A stretch of 64,000 nt of DNA from Nocardia colli (GTDB lineage: Bacteria; Actinomycetota; Actinomycetes; Mycobacteriales; Mycobacteriaceae): positions 620,001-684,000 of the forward strand of contig NZ_VXLC01000003.1 in NCBI RefSeq assembly GCF_008704205.1, given 5' to 3'. The first letter of the stretch is position 1. Each line of letters opens with the position of its first letter. Under the pieces are notes generated by a model that did no database searches, was not told the origin of the DNA, and saw only the letters and a list, made by a program, of their open reading frames with translations. Of this stretch, positions 34,391-41,940 are shown in pieces. The position numbers and the translations under genes are program-made.

Positions 34391-34845
34391 ATGGGTACCC
34401 CAACCGGAAGTGGCGCGCACACCATTTCAGTAGCCGGTGGTGATTTCTCGTTCGACCCGAGGGCTTCATCTTTCAGATGTATTCGGGCGGCGGCACTACC
34501 TTGCGGTTCGGCAACATGACCGCGCTGCCCGGCCGGTTCAGCAAGATCGACTGTCGATGGTCCGGGGTCACCGAGGTGGCGTTCACTTCGACCGCCGAAG
34601 ATGTCCAGCTCGCGCTGTATGTGTGGGGTCTGCCCGCCGACGCGTCGAGAGATCTCTGGTCTGCACGAGCAGGCGGGCACCGACTAGCCGTCTTCGCCGA
34701 ATCGGATCGCTCGACCTGGGTGAAAGTGGCGGCGGCGATGTCGCGATACAGCGGCGGACGGGTTGCCCTCCGGCTGCCGGGTCCGTCCGCGCCGCCGCCG
34801 AAGAAGCCGTTGTGGCGGCGCGCACGAGACTATTTGGCGGAGTAG
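34391..34845 (+). pseudogene. Small hypothetical gene with a suspected 1-nt frameshift
   Basis: ATG 34391 with GGAG 6-8 nt upstream starts MGTPTGSGAHTISVAGGDFSFDP. The continuation that looks coherent lies one frame away: EGFIFQMYSGGGTTLRFGNM and on to a stop at 34845 (the ATG at 34477 is internal to this). Restoring one C in the CCC run at 34456-34458 would join them into a single protein of about 151 residues. It may be a real frameshift or a sequencing error. No domain is recognised; the end is basic and proline-rich. Confidence 0.55.
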
Positions 34846-35073
34846 TCGCGGGGCGATCGGGTTTGTCCTCGACGCGATGCGGCCGATTCCAGCTGCGGGC
34901 TGGGCACCGAACGACGGCTGCGGTGCAATCCGATGAAACCGACGCCTCACCGCGTCGGCCTCGACTGCGCCTTGGTCGCCGGACGGCACAGATTCACCGC
35001 CCGGCCGCCGCGCTTGATCAGCGCACCGAGCTGCGCCTCGTGGTACACGGCGACCGACTCACGGCCAGCCTGC

Positions 35074-35109
35074 TTGCACAAGGAGAAGGCCGTTTACATG
35101 GTCAACTCG
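35074..35109 (+). pseudogene. Fragment of 3-hydroxyacyl-CoA dehydrogenase gene (internal part)
   Basis: 36 bp that match the sense strand of the gene at 5029-5064 with two mismatches. It corresponds to the HKEKAGYVVNS segment that begins the C-terminal domain. It reads on the plus strand here, opposite to the second fragment at 35137. Confidence 0.65.
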
Positions 35110-35136
35110 GACCGAGGCGGTCACGTTCGGTTCGCA

Positions 35137-35269
35137 CTGGTTCGGAATGACTTGCCGCGCTTGCGGTTACGAGTACTTGCAGAAACCTTCACCGCTGGAT
35201 ACGCCGACCTTGCCCTGGTCGATGTAGTTGCCCTCGAGCCACGCGGCGAGCTTCTTACCGTCCTCGCCC
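35137..35269 (-). pseudogene. Fragment of 3-hydroxyacyl-CoA dehydrogenase gene (3' end)
   Basis: About 133 bp match 4729-4861 at roughly 95% identity by eye. The match includes the last 33-34 codons (GEGFYKYS end, stop complement at 35167), the short space after the stop and a few bases toward oleate hydratase. The rest of the gene is absent, so this is a relic of a duplicate or of a rearranged second copy. Confidence 0.85.
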
Positions 35270-35288
35270 TTCCGGCGGTCGTGCACGC

Positions 35289-35364
35289 AGCCGCACGCTT
35301 TCTGATTTCCCGCACCTGGATTTGCATGCGATTTTCGGTGCGGGAAATCAAAAGGCGTGCGGCT
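35289..35364. repeat. Palindromic repeat, copy D (inverted)
   Basis: Same element as copies B and C, with outer arms AGCCGCACG/CGTGCGGCT and inner arms CCCGCACC/GGTGCGGG. The asymmetric centre reads as the reverse complement of B and C (TTTGCATGCGATTTTC), so this copy is inserted in the other orientation. Confidence 0.8.
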
Positions 35365-35385
35365 GTCTGTGAATGTGGTCGCTCT

Positions 35386-35945
35386 GCGGCGGCGATCAGC
35401 GCGTTGTGCCGCTGGTGCTGGTCGCGTCAGCCGGACTGCTCACGCTCCCGTGCGATTGCTCGACACCGTGGATAGTTTGCGGACGGTCAGCGCATTGCCT
35501 CGCTGGTACTACTGGTCGGGTTGCCCGGACTGCTCACACTCCCGTGTGACCGCTCGCCACGGTGGGTGGTCGCGGGCGGTAATCGCGTTGCCTCGCTAGT
35601 GGTGTTGCGTCGTCCGGGTCGCTGCTCAGGCTCCCTTGGCGACTGCTCGTCTCCGTGGGTGGTTGGCGGGCGATCGGCGCGTCGGCTCACTGGTAGTGGT
35701 TGCGTCGGCCGGACTTGCTCACGCTCCCGTGCGACTGCCCGCCACCGTGGATAGTTCGCGGGCAAGCGCATTGTCTCGCTGGTGCTGGTTGCGCCGGACC
35801 GGAGTGCTCAGGCTCCCGTGTGGCTGCTCGCGTCTGCGGGTGGTTTGCGGGCTATCAGTGTGTTGACTCGCTGGTGCTGGTCGCGTCGGCCGGGCTGCTC
35901 AGGCTCCTGTGCGACTGCTCGCCTCCGTCGGTGGTTTGCGGCGGG
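35386..35945. repeat. Degenerate tandem array, six units of about 90-97 bp
   Basis: Units begin near 35386, 35483, 35577, 35671, 35763 and 35852. Each carries a variant of CGCTGGTGCTGGTCGCGTC, CCGGACTGCTCACGCTCC and CCACCGTGGATGGTTTGCGG. The last unit includes the final codons and stop of the coiled-coil gene, so the array looks like copies of that gene's 3' end and downstream DNA. The TGA position (complement TCA) is kept in every unit. Confidence 0.85.
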
Positions 35946-37017
35946 CGTCGGCGAGTAGTTCGTCGAGTTGGGCTTCGGCTCGTTCGGCGCGGGCGAGGGT
36001 TTGGGTGCGGGCTTGGTCCAGGGCCTCGATGCGGTGGGCGGCTTCGGTGCGGGCCTTGTCGATGGTGGCGGCGGATTCGGCTCGGGCGGCGGCGATTTCG
36101 GCCGCGGCGGTGCGGCGGATGTCGGCGAGTTCGGTGCGGGTGGTGTCTAGTTCGGCGCGGACCCTGCGCCATTCCTCGCGGGCTTCGTTCGCGGCTTCGA
36201 TTCGTTCCATCGCGGCCTGCTCGGCGCGTTCGGTGGCGCGTTCGGCGTCGGCGGCGCGTTGGACGGCGAGGTCACGTTCGGAATGGGCGGCCGCGACCTG
36301 GGCGGCGGATTCGCGTTGGGCGTGTGCGATTTCGGTGGCGACGCGTCGTTCGGCACGTTCCACCTGCTCGGCGGCTTCGGCGCGGATTCGTTCGATTTCT
36401 TCGGCGGCCTCGCGACGGGCGGTGCGGACGTCGGCCTCCGCTTCGCTGCGGGCGGCGAACACGTCGTCGGCGGCTTGCCTGGTGGCGCGTTCCATTTCGC
36501 GCAGTGCGTCGTCGCGAGTGCTGTGGGCATCGGCGACGGCGGCTTCCGCGCGTTCGGCCGCGCCGGCCGCGTCGTCGGCGGCCTCCTCGGCGAGCGCGCG
36601 GGCTTCCTCGGCTTCGCGTCGCGCCTGTTCGGCGGCGACAGTAGCCATTTCGGCTTCGGCGATCCGGCGTGCGGCATCGGCTTGAACCGCCTGGACCTGC
36701 GCTTCGGCAACGGATGGGTCGCCCAGGGTGGACAGTTCAGCGACGGCGGCGTTGAGGGTGTTGCCCAGTTGGTCTGCGAGTCCACGGAATTGGGTGAGCA
36801 GCTCATCTGCCCGGAGACGTGCCACGGTGACCGGACCCTGTGGCGTCACAGTGACAGATGCGAGGGGTACCTCTGACTCCTGTTGTTGCCGTTGCCGTTC
36901 CCGCCACGCGCGCCATCTCGTGTGGTCCGGGTGATCACAGTATTCGGACGGGCGGCCGGGTCCCCCGCCGCGCGTGATCGGTCGGGAGCAGCCCGGGTAG
37001 TTGCAGACGTTGGACAC
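35899..37017 (-). CDS. Zinc-finger/coiled-coil protein, KfrA-like in layout
   Basis: A 372-residue protein. A probable zinc-binding N-terminus has Cys5, Cys10, Cys27 and His32 (C-x4-C-x16-C-x4-H), then a basic RWRAWRERQRQQQ segment. From about residue 100 to 355 it is an almost unbroken alanine-, glutamate- and arginine-rich coiled coil. The layout resembles plasmid KfrA proteins (DNA-binding head plus long coiled-coil tail), but the head is not a helix-turn-helix. Similar genes occur on actinobacterial plasmids and integrated elements, often near tyrosine recombinases. An inverted repeat at 37036-37067 just upstream suggests self-regulation. Its C-terminal codons belong to the tandem repeat array. 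Confidence 0.75.
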   Translation of the reverse strand: MSNVCNYPGCSRPITRGGGPGRPSEYCDHPDHTRWRAWRERQRQQQESEVPLASVTVTPQGPVTVARLRADELLTQFRGLADQLGNTLNAAVAELSTLGDPSVAEAQVQAVQADAARRIAEAEMATVAAEQARREAEEARALAEEAADDAAGAAERAEAAVADAHSTRDDALREMERATRQAADDVFAARSEAEADVRTARREAAEEIERIRAEAAEQVERAERRVATEIAHAQRESAAQVAAAHSERDLAVQRAADAERATERAEQAAMERIEAANEAREEWRRVRAELDTTRTELADIRRTAAAEIAAARAESAATIDKARTEAAHRIEALDQARTQTLARAERAEAQLDELLADARRKPPTEASSRTGA

Positions 37018-37035
37018 CGGAAAATCGTAGCGTTG

Positions 37036-37067
37036 GTTTCGTCATTAGTGACGTATTGAGACGAAAC
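37036..37067. promoter_or_regulatory. Operator-like inverted repeat before the coiled-coil gene
   Basis: GTTTCGTC at 37036-37043 and GACGAAAC at 37060-37067 lie 19-50 bp upstream of the start at 37017. ACGAAACGAAA occurs both here and at 37216-37226, which suggests a repeated protein-binding site. Confidence 0.5.
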
Positions 37068-37112
37068 GAAATATTCCGTGTCGCAAACGGACTCATTTGC
37101 TGACGTCGATTT

Positions 37113-37147
37113 CTGACCGCCGATAAGTGAACATTATCGGCGGTCAG
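37113..37147. repeat. Perfect 14-bp hairpin
   Basis: CTGACCGCCGATAA at 37113-37126 pairs exactly with TTATCGGCGGTCAG at 37134-37147 across a 7-nt loop. It lies between the coiled-coil gene and the serine-recombinase fragment. It could be a recombination site, an element end or a terminator. Confidence 0.75.
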
Positions 37148-37363
37148 ACTTGAGCAGACTTTCGCAGACTCCCCCAAAACCGTTGGATCTATTACGTTTA
37201 CGTTTGGTTGTGTCAACGAAACGAAACCGCTACGTAACCCTTCGAAAACTGTGCACCCCTGTACGGCCGTACCAATTCAGGGAAAGCCTCGGATCTAACG
37301 GATTGTGGCGGCACATTCGCGATGATCGAACTCGGGCACGCACGGAAAGAAGGCCGAGTGCTC

Positions 37364-37515
37364 TCGAAGCTGCGGCGAGAGGCATCGCAAACCGGCAGCG
37401 CGATTGGGCGGATCCTCCTCCAGATCCTCAGAGCCATCGCCGAGTTCGAACGCGCCTTGATGTCCGAGCGCACTCACGACGAGTCGACCGCAGCCCGCGT
37501 CTACGGCCGGAAGCC
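37364..37515 (+). pseudogene. Serine recombinase (resolvase/invertase) fragment
   Basis: The translation IGRILLQILRAIAEFERALMSERT followed by AARVYGRK matches the end of the resolvase catalytic domain (typically GRLLFxxLGAxAEFERxLIxERTxxGLAAARARGRK). The N-terminal catalytic serine region and the C-terminal helix-turn-helix are both missing. After GRKP the frame runs into unrelated sequence that contains the next gene's promoter. It is a dead remnant of a mobile element or invertase. Confidence 0.75.
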
Positions 37516-37576
37516 CTGTGACCTGCTGCCGGAAGGCCGTTTCTCCCCCGCCCGCCGGCGGGGCCGGTTCTCCGGC

Positions 37577-37607
37577 TTGACTTGGAGTGCACTCCAAGTC
37601 CTAGTGT
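37577..37607 (+). promoter_or_regulatory. MerR-type promoter of the aldo/keto reductase gene
   Basis: TTGACT (-35, 37577-37582) and TAGTGT (-10, 37602-37607) are separated by 19 bp, longer than the normal 17. The spacer lies within the perfect 20-bp palindrome ACTTGGAGTGCACTCCAAGT (37580-37599). This geometry is diagnostic of promoters activated by MerR-family regulators, which untwist the DNA. No merR gene lies in the window near it. Confidence 0.85.
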
Positions 37608-37669
37608 CGGAGGCGTTCGTCAGCCCTTGAGGTACCGCCCGGTCCGCCGGGCAGGAGGAGTATCCGCGC

Positions 37670-38662
37670 ATGATCACCCGAACCACGCTCGGCTCACCCG
37701 GTCTCACCGTCAGCGCGATGGGTCTGGGGTGTATGGGGATGAGTGAAAGCTATGGTGCCGCCGACTGGGACGGCGGCCTGGCCACCATCGGCCGGGCCTT
37801 GGATCTGGGCGTCACATTCCTCGACACCGCCGACGCCTACGGCACCGGGCACAACGAGGTGCTGGTGGGCCGGGCCATCCATGGCCGCCGGGATCAGGTG
37901 CAGCTGGCCACCAAGTTCGGCATCGACCGCAGCGCCGGTGATCGGGCACGCCGCATCCGCGGTGCCCGGGACTATGTGCTGCGTTCCTGCGATGCTTCGC
38001 TGTTGCGGTTGGGCGTCGAGGTGATCGACCTGTACTACGCCCACCGCCCGCCCCAGGACGTGGAGATCGAGGAGACCGTCGGGGCGATGGCCGAGCTGGT
38101 CGAGGCGGGCAAGGTTCGCCATCTGGGTCTGTCCGAGGTCGACGGCGAGTTGCTGCGCCGGGCGCACGCGGTGCACCCGATCACCGCGGTCCAGAGTGAG
38201 TATTCGCTGTGGACCCGCGATGTCGAGGCGGTCACCCCGGTGATGGCCGAGCTGGGGGTCGGGCTGGTGCCGTACTCGCCGCTGGGGCGGGGGTTCCTGA
38301 CCGGCGCCGTGGATCGTTCCACGTTGGGCGAGAAGGACTTCCGGCGCACCAACCCGCGTTTCGCCGGTGCGGCGGGCGAGGCGAACGAGAAGATCGCGCA
38401 GACCGTGCGTGAGGTGGCCGACCGGTTGGGTGCCACCCCGGCCCAGGTGGCGCTGGCGTGGGTGTATGCGCAGGCCGAGCGGCTCGGGGTGTCGGTGGCG
38501 ACCATCCCGGGCACCCGCAGCCCGGCCCGGCTCGAGCAGAACGCGGCCGCGCTGGAACTCACCCTGGACGCCGAGGCGCTGTCCGCGCTGGACCCGCTGA
38601 GCCAGCAGGTGATCGGCGAGCGCTACATCCCCGCGCATACTGCTGAGGTCGCTCGGGGCTAG
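37670..38662 (+). CDS. Aldo/keto reductase
   Basis: A 330-residue NADPH-dependent reductase of the aldo/keto reductase TIM-barrel family. GLGCMGMSESYG is near residue 20, the catalytic Asp and Tyr are in FLDTADAYGTGHNE, the Lys in QLATKFG and the His in DLYYAHRPP. The C-terminal NADP-binding TIPGTRSPARLEQN is typical. It reduces aldehydes or ketones, probably in electrophile or carbonyl stress. GCAGGAGGAG precedes ATG 37670. Expression should depend on a MerR-family activator at the 19-bp-spacer promoter. Confidence 0.93.
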   Translation: MITRTTLGSPGLTVSAMGLGCMGMSESYGAADWDGGLATIGRALDLGVTFLDTADAYGTGHNEVLVGRAIHGRRDQVQLATKFGIDRSAGDRARRIRGARDYVLRSCDASLLRLGVEVIDLYYAHRPPQDVEIEETVGAMAELVEAGKVRHLGLSEVDGELLRRAHAVHPITAVQSEYSLWTRDVEAVTPVMAELGVGLVPYSPLGRGFLTGAVDRSTLGEKDFRRTNPRFAGAAGEANEKIAQTVREVADRLGATPAQVALAWVYAQAERLGVSVATIPGTRSPARLEQNAAALELTLDAEALSALDPLSQQVIGERYIPAHTAEVARG

Positions 38663-38799
38663 TCGGGGGGCTCGACGCCCAGCTCGGAGCCGTCGAGCAG
38701 ATACATCAGAACTTCCGAGACAGGGAGTTGAGCATCCCGGCGGCTTCGGGCTCAGCGACGCCTTTCGTACTCAAGGGCAGTCAAAGTTGTTGCTCCGCT

Positions 38800-40068
38800 T
38801 CAGATCTGGCCGTGCAGCATTCGCAGCAGGTGGTCGAGGACGCGTCCGTTACTGACGCGAAGACCGTCGTGCTCGTGCTCGTTGGTCGCCCACAGCCGTA
38901 GGCCCTTGATCGTCTCAGCGGTCTGCAACGAGTAAGTGGCATCGACGTACATGTCGTCGAGATAGACGGCGGCGACCACGGGAACCTCGTTGGCGGCCAA
39001 GCGCTGAGGATCGTAGAGGTCGGGCCAGTCTTCGCGGGCGAACAGCACCTCAGCGGGCTCGCGCAGGGGCGCAAGACTCGGCTGGTCGAAGTGGCACCGG
39101 TAGGTCATCTCACCGGTGAACAGCACCGGTGAGTCCCCGGCCAACGCCCTGCGCGCATCGAACTGGGGAAACTCGCCGCGCACCCGCTCGGCCGCCCAGT
39201 TCGGCGCGCCGGTGTGGCGCTGGGCGTAGGTGAGTTCATGCATGAGCGGGTTCAGCGGCAGTTGGGCGTAGCTGAGGAAAGCCGCCGTGCGGGCGAGGAA
39301 GCTGTCGGACAATTCCGTTCCGGCCCAAGGGTCTTCGAGAAGGTAGTGCAGCACGTCCGCGCCGTCCTTCGTGCCGAGCATCAGCCCGAGCGACTGGAAG
39401 GCCTCGACGGTGAGCAACGACCGGTCCGGCATCGGCGCCGGACGCTCGATCAGGTGCGCGGCGATGCGGCGGACCGCGGCGGCGTCCTGTGGGTACCGGC
39501 GATAGAAGGCGGTGTTCTTGCGGTGCACGCGCGGATAGGTGACGCGGTAGACCTCGTCGGCGGTGACACGCAAACCGGGAAGCCCGCCGGTGATTATCGC
39601 CTCGCGCAGACCCTCGGGCGCGAACGAGAGGTAGGTGACGGCGCACATGCCGCCGAAGCTCTGGCCGAGCACCGACCACGGTTCGCCGGTCAGTTCGCGC
39701 CTGATCAGTTCGGCGTCGCGGACGATGGCGTCGGCGCGGAAATGGCTGAGGTAGTCGGCCTGCGCGGCGGGCTCGCCACGGGCCGGAAGCGTTTGCCGGG
39801 TGACCGGCGTGGAGCGGCCCGTGCCGCGCTGGTCGAGCAGTAGGACGCGGTAGTCGTCGAGCGCGCGGTCCAGCCAGGAGTCCCGGCCGACCGGACGCGG
39901 CGGCAGCATGCCGGGGCCGCCTTGCAGAAACAGCAGCCAGGGAAGCCGCTCGCGCTCGCGTCCGGCGGCGACCACCTCGCGCGCGTAGACCTCGATGTGC
40001 TCGCCTTCCGGCTGATCGTGGTCGAGGGGGACGGAGAAGAGATGATCGGTCAGCGTGACACCGGGCAT
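38800..40068 (-). CDS. Alpha/beta hydrolase of the S33 (prolyl aminopeptidase-like) family
   Basis: A 422-residue hydrolase. FLQGGPGM (about residues 50-57) is the oxyanion HGGPG-type motif, LLDQRGTGRSTP follows, and GQSFGG carries the serine near 145. The pattern and length agree with proline iminopeptidase-related peptidases (MEROPS S33). It has no signal peptide. ATG 40068 has AAGGAG at proper distance, so I prefer it to the upstream in-frame start at 40119. Its physiological substrate is probably a peptide or amide but is not certain. Confidence 0.85.
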   Translation of the reverse strand: MPGVTLTDHLFSVPLDHDQPEGEHIEVYAREVVAAGRERERLPWLLFLQGGPGMLPPRPVGRDSWLDRALDDYRVLLLDQRGTGRSTPVTRQTLPARGEPAAQADYLSHFRADAIVRDAELIRRELTGEPWSVLGQSFGGMCAVTYLSFAPEGLREAIITGGLPGLRVTADEVYRVTYPRVHRKNTAFYRRYPQDAAAVRRIAAHLIERPAPMPDRSLLTVEAFQSLGLMLGTKDGADVLHYLLEDPWAGTELSDSFLARTAAFLSYAQLPLNPLMHELTYAQRHTGAPNWAAERVRGEFPQFDARRALAGDSPVLFTGEMTYRCHFDQPSLAPLREPAEVLFAREDWPDLYDPQRLAANEVPVVAAVYLDDMYVDATYSLQTAETIKGLRLWATNEHEHDGLRVSNGRVLDHLLRMLHGQI

Positions 40069-40129
40069 TTGAAGGCTCCTTCGCGGCAGTGGAGTGATCT
40101 CGATAGGTACGTTGAGCACAATCGCGGCG

Positions 40130-41020
40130 TCAAGCGCGCCTCGGCTGTGTGCGGATGCTGATGGCGTTGGCCGCGATGATCGCTGCGATGCTCAGCCAGG
40201 CGATCATGTCGAGTTGCTGTCCCAGAACGAGTACGCCGACGGCTGCGGCAAAGACCGGGTTGACGCTCATGAACAATCCGAACGCCTCGGCGGGCACGCG
40301 GCGCAGCGTGAACAAGTCCGCAAGGAACGGCACTGCGGAGGACAGGATTCCGGCCGCGACAGCCGCACCGACCGCAGCGGCGGACGGCGTGTGGTGCACG
40401 GCCACGCCGGCTCCGATGGGCAGGTAGACCAAGGCGGACAACCCCGCTGCGGCGGCGGTGCCCTGTGCCCCGGGGATGCGCTGACCGATGGAACGGTTCA
40501 GCAGGATGTACGCGGCCCAGCAGGCAGCCGCGAGCAGAGCGAGCCCCATGCCGAGGTAATCGGCGGTAGGGCGCGGGCGCATCAGTGCGACGACTCCCGC
40601 CACGGCGAGTACGGCACAGCCCAGATCCACGCGTCGGCGCGAGCCGGCCAGCGCGATCGTGAGCGGACCGAGGAACTCCAGGGTCACCGCCAAGCCGAGA
40701 CCGATCCGGTCGATCGCCGTATAGAGCGACAGGTTCACCACGCTGAAGACCGCCGCGAGTAGCAGCACGAGCCCCCATTGGTCCCGCGTGAACGACCGAA
40801 GACGGGGCCTGCCCACCGCGAGCAGCACCGCCGCCGCGACGTACTGCCGGATCGCGACGACGCCGACAGGGCCGAGCACCGGGAAGGCCAGCGACCCGAT
40901 CGCGGCGCCGAGCTGGGTCGAAAGGCTGCTGGCGAGCATCGTGCCGACCCCGGCCATGGGTGCGCCGCTCTTCGCAGGCAGGACGGCGCGGTCTGCCGGG
41001 CGCGTGGGGTTTGTTTGCAC
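40130..41020 (-). CDS. EamA/RhtA-family transporter
   Basis: A 296-residue inner-membrane exporter with ten predicted helices in two EamA repeats. PVLGPVGVVAIRQYVAAAVL is characteristic of the RhtA (threonine/homoserine exporter) subgroup. The C-terminal EAFGLFMSVNPVFAAAVGVLVLGQ is the second repeat's conserved element. It likely exports amino acids or related metabolites. It is divergent to the LysR gene at 41089, the typical arrangement for a LysR-controlled exporter. Confidence 0.88.
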   Translation of the reverse strand: MQTNPTRPADRAVLPAKSGAPMAGVGTMLASSLSTQLGAAIGSLAFPVLGPVGVVAIRQYVAAAVLLAVGRPRLRSFTRDQWGLVLLLAAVFSVVNLSLYTAIDRIGLGLAVTLEFLGPLTIALAGSRRRVDLGCAVLAVAGVVALMRPRPTADYLGMGLALLAAACWAAYILLNRSIGQRIPGAQGTAAAAGLSALVYLPIGAGVAVHHTPSAAAVGAAVAAGILSSAVPFLADLFTLRRVPAEAFGLFMSVNPVFAAAVGVLVLGQQLDMIAWLSIAAIIAANAISIRTQPRRA

Positions 41021-41060
41021 GCATCGATCCTGCGTCGCGCGGGCCTATTCGCAAAATGCA

Positions 41061-41070
41061 TGGCGCGCCA
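41061..41070. promoter_or_regulatory. Palindrome in the EamA/LysR intergenic region
   Basis: TGGCGCGCCA is a perfect 10-bp palindrome in the 68-bp space between the divergent exporter and LysR genes. It may be part of a LysR binding region, although it is not a classical T-N11-A box. Confidence 0.35.
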
Positions 41071-41088
41071 GCACTATACGATTTGGTT

Positions 41089-41940
41089 ATGGATATCGAG
41101 CTGCGTCAGTTACGCTGCCTCGTCGCGATCGTGGACGAAGGCACGTTCACCGACGCCGCGATCGCGCTGGGTGTCTCGCAGGCCGCGGTCTCCCGCACTC
41201 TCGCGGCACTCGAGCAGCGCCTCGGCGTGCGGCTGCTGCGTCGTACGTCCCGCGAATCCTCGCCGACGGCGATCGGACTACGCGTCGTCGCGCACGCCCG
41301 GCGCGTACTGACCGAGGTCGACAACCTGATACTGGATGCGACATCGGGCCACGTCGAACTGCGTATCGGCCACGCCTGGTCGGCACTCGGCCGACGCACA
41401 CTCACCTTTCAACAACGATGGCGGGAAGCGCACCCGGAAACGCAAATGCACCTGCTGCGCATCAACTCCCCGAGCGCCGGCCTGGCCGAGGGCACCGCGG
41501 ACCTCGCGATCATCCGTCGGCCGCTGGCGGACCGCCGCTTCGAGAGCGCCATCGTCGGTCTGGAATCACGCTGGTGCGCGCTGGCCGCCTCCGACCCGCT
41601 GGCGGAGCGTCGTTCGGTGCATCTGGCCGATCTCAGCAGCCGCGTCCTGCTCGTCGACCACCGCACCGGAACGACCGGCGCGGACTTGTGGCCCGCGGAG
41701 GCGCGCCCCGAGATACAGGAGAGCCGCGACATCGACGACTGGCTCACGGTCATCGCCACCGGCCGCTGCGTGGGGGTTACCGCACAGGCCGTCGTCGACC
41801 AATATCCCCGGCCCGGCATCGTTTACCTGCCGGTGCGCGATGCCGAACCGGTCGCCGTCCGGCTGGCCTGGTGGCGCGACGACCCGCACCCGGCCGCGCG
41901 CATGGTGCTCGAGCTTCTCACCGAGCTTTACCGCACCTGA
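41089..41940 (+). CDS. LysR-family transcriptional regulator
   Basis: A 283-residue LysR regulator. The N-terminal winged helix-turn-helix begins MDIELRQLRCLVAIVDEGTF and contains DAAIALGVSQAAVSRTLAALEQRLGVRLLRR (about residues 20-50). The effector-binding domain covers about 90-280. ATG 41089 starts the standard family N-terminus; the longer upstream open frame does not. It probably activates or represses the divergent EamA exporter. Its end overlaps the convergent azoR gene by 13 bp. Confidence 0.9.
   Translation: MDIELRQLRCLVAIVDEGTFTDAAIALGVSQAAVSRTLAALEQRLGVRLLRRTSRESSPTAIGLRVVAHARRVLTEVDNLILDATSGHVELRIGHAWSALGRRTLTFQQRWREAHPETQMHLLRINSPSAGLAEGTADLAIIRRPLADRRFESAIVGLESRWCALAASDPLAERRSVHLADLSSRVLLVDHRTGTTGADLWPAEARPEIQESRDIDDWLTVIATGRCVGVTAQAVVDQYPRPGIVYLPVRDAEPVAVRLAWWRDDPHPAARMVLELLTELYRT

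Larger units (their letters stand above)
34846..35898. other. Relic and repeat region without an intact gene
   Basis: About 1.05 kb with no intact gene. In order it holds two fragments related to the 3-hydroxyacyl-CoA dehydrogenase gene in opposite orientations, one palindromic repeat, and a six-unit tandem array that merges into the 3' end of the coiled-coil gene. Confidence 0.75.
37018..37669. other. AT-richer gap with operator-like repeats and a recombinase fragment
   Basis: The left 200 bp are distinctly less GC-rich than the surroundings and hold an 8-bp inverted repeat, two direct copies of ACGAAACGAAA (37061, 37216) and a 14-bp hairpin. A serine-recombinase fragment and the promoter of the aldo/keto reductase gene follow. 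Confidence 0.65.

Noticed and set aside
35386..35945. CRISPR or iteron array
   Set aside because: Period of about 93 bp with the whole unit similar, no unique spacers and no cas genes. The last unit is the end of a coding gene.
35960..36900. Plus-strand glycine-, alanine- or serine-rich frames opposite the coiled-coil gene
   Set aside because: All are antisense to the heptad-rich minus-strand gene and reflect its biased codons.
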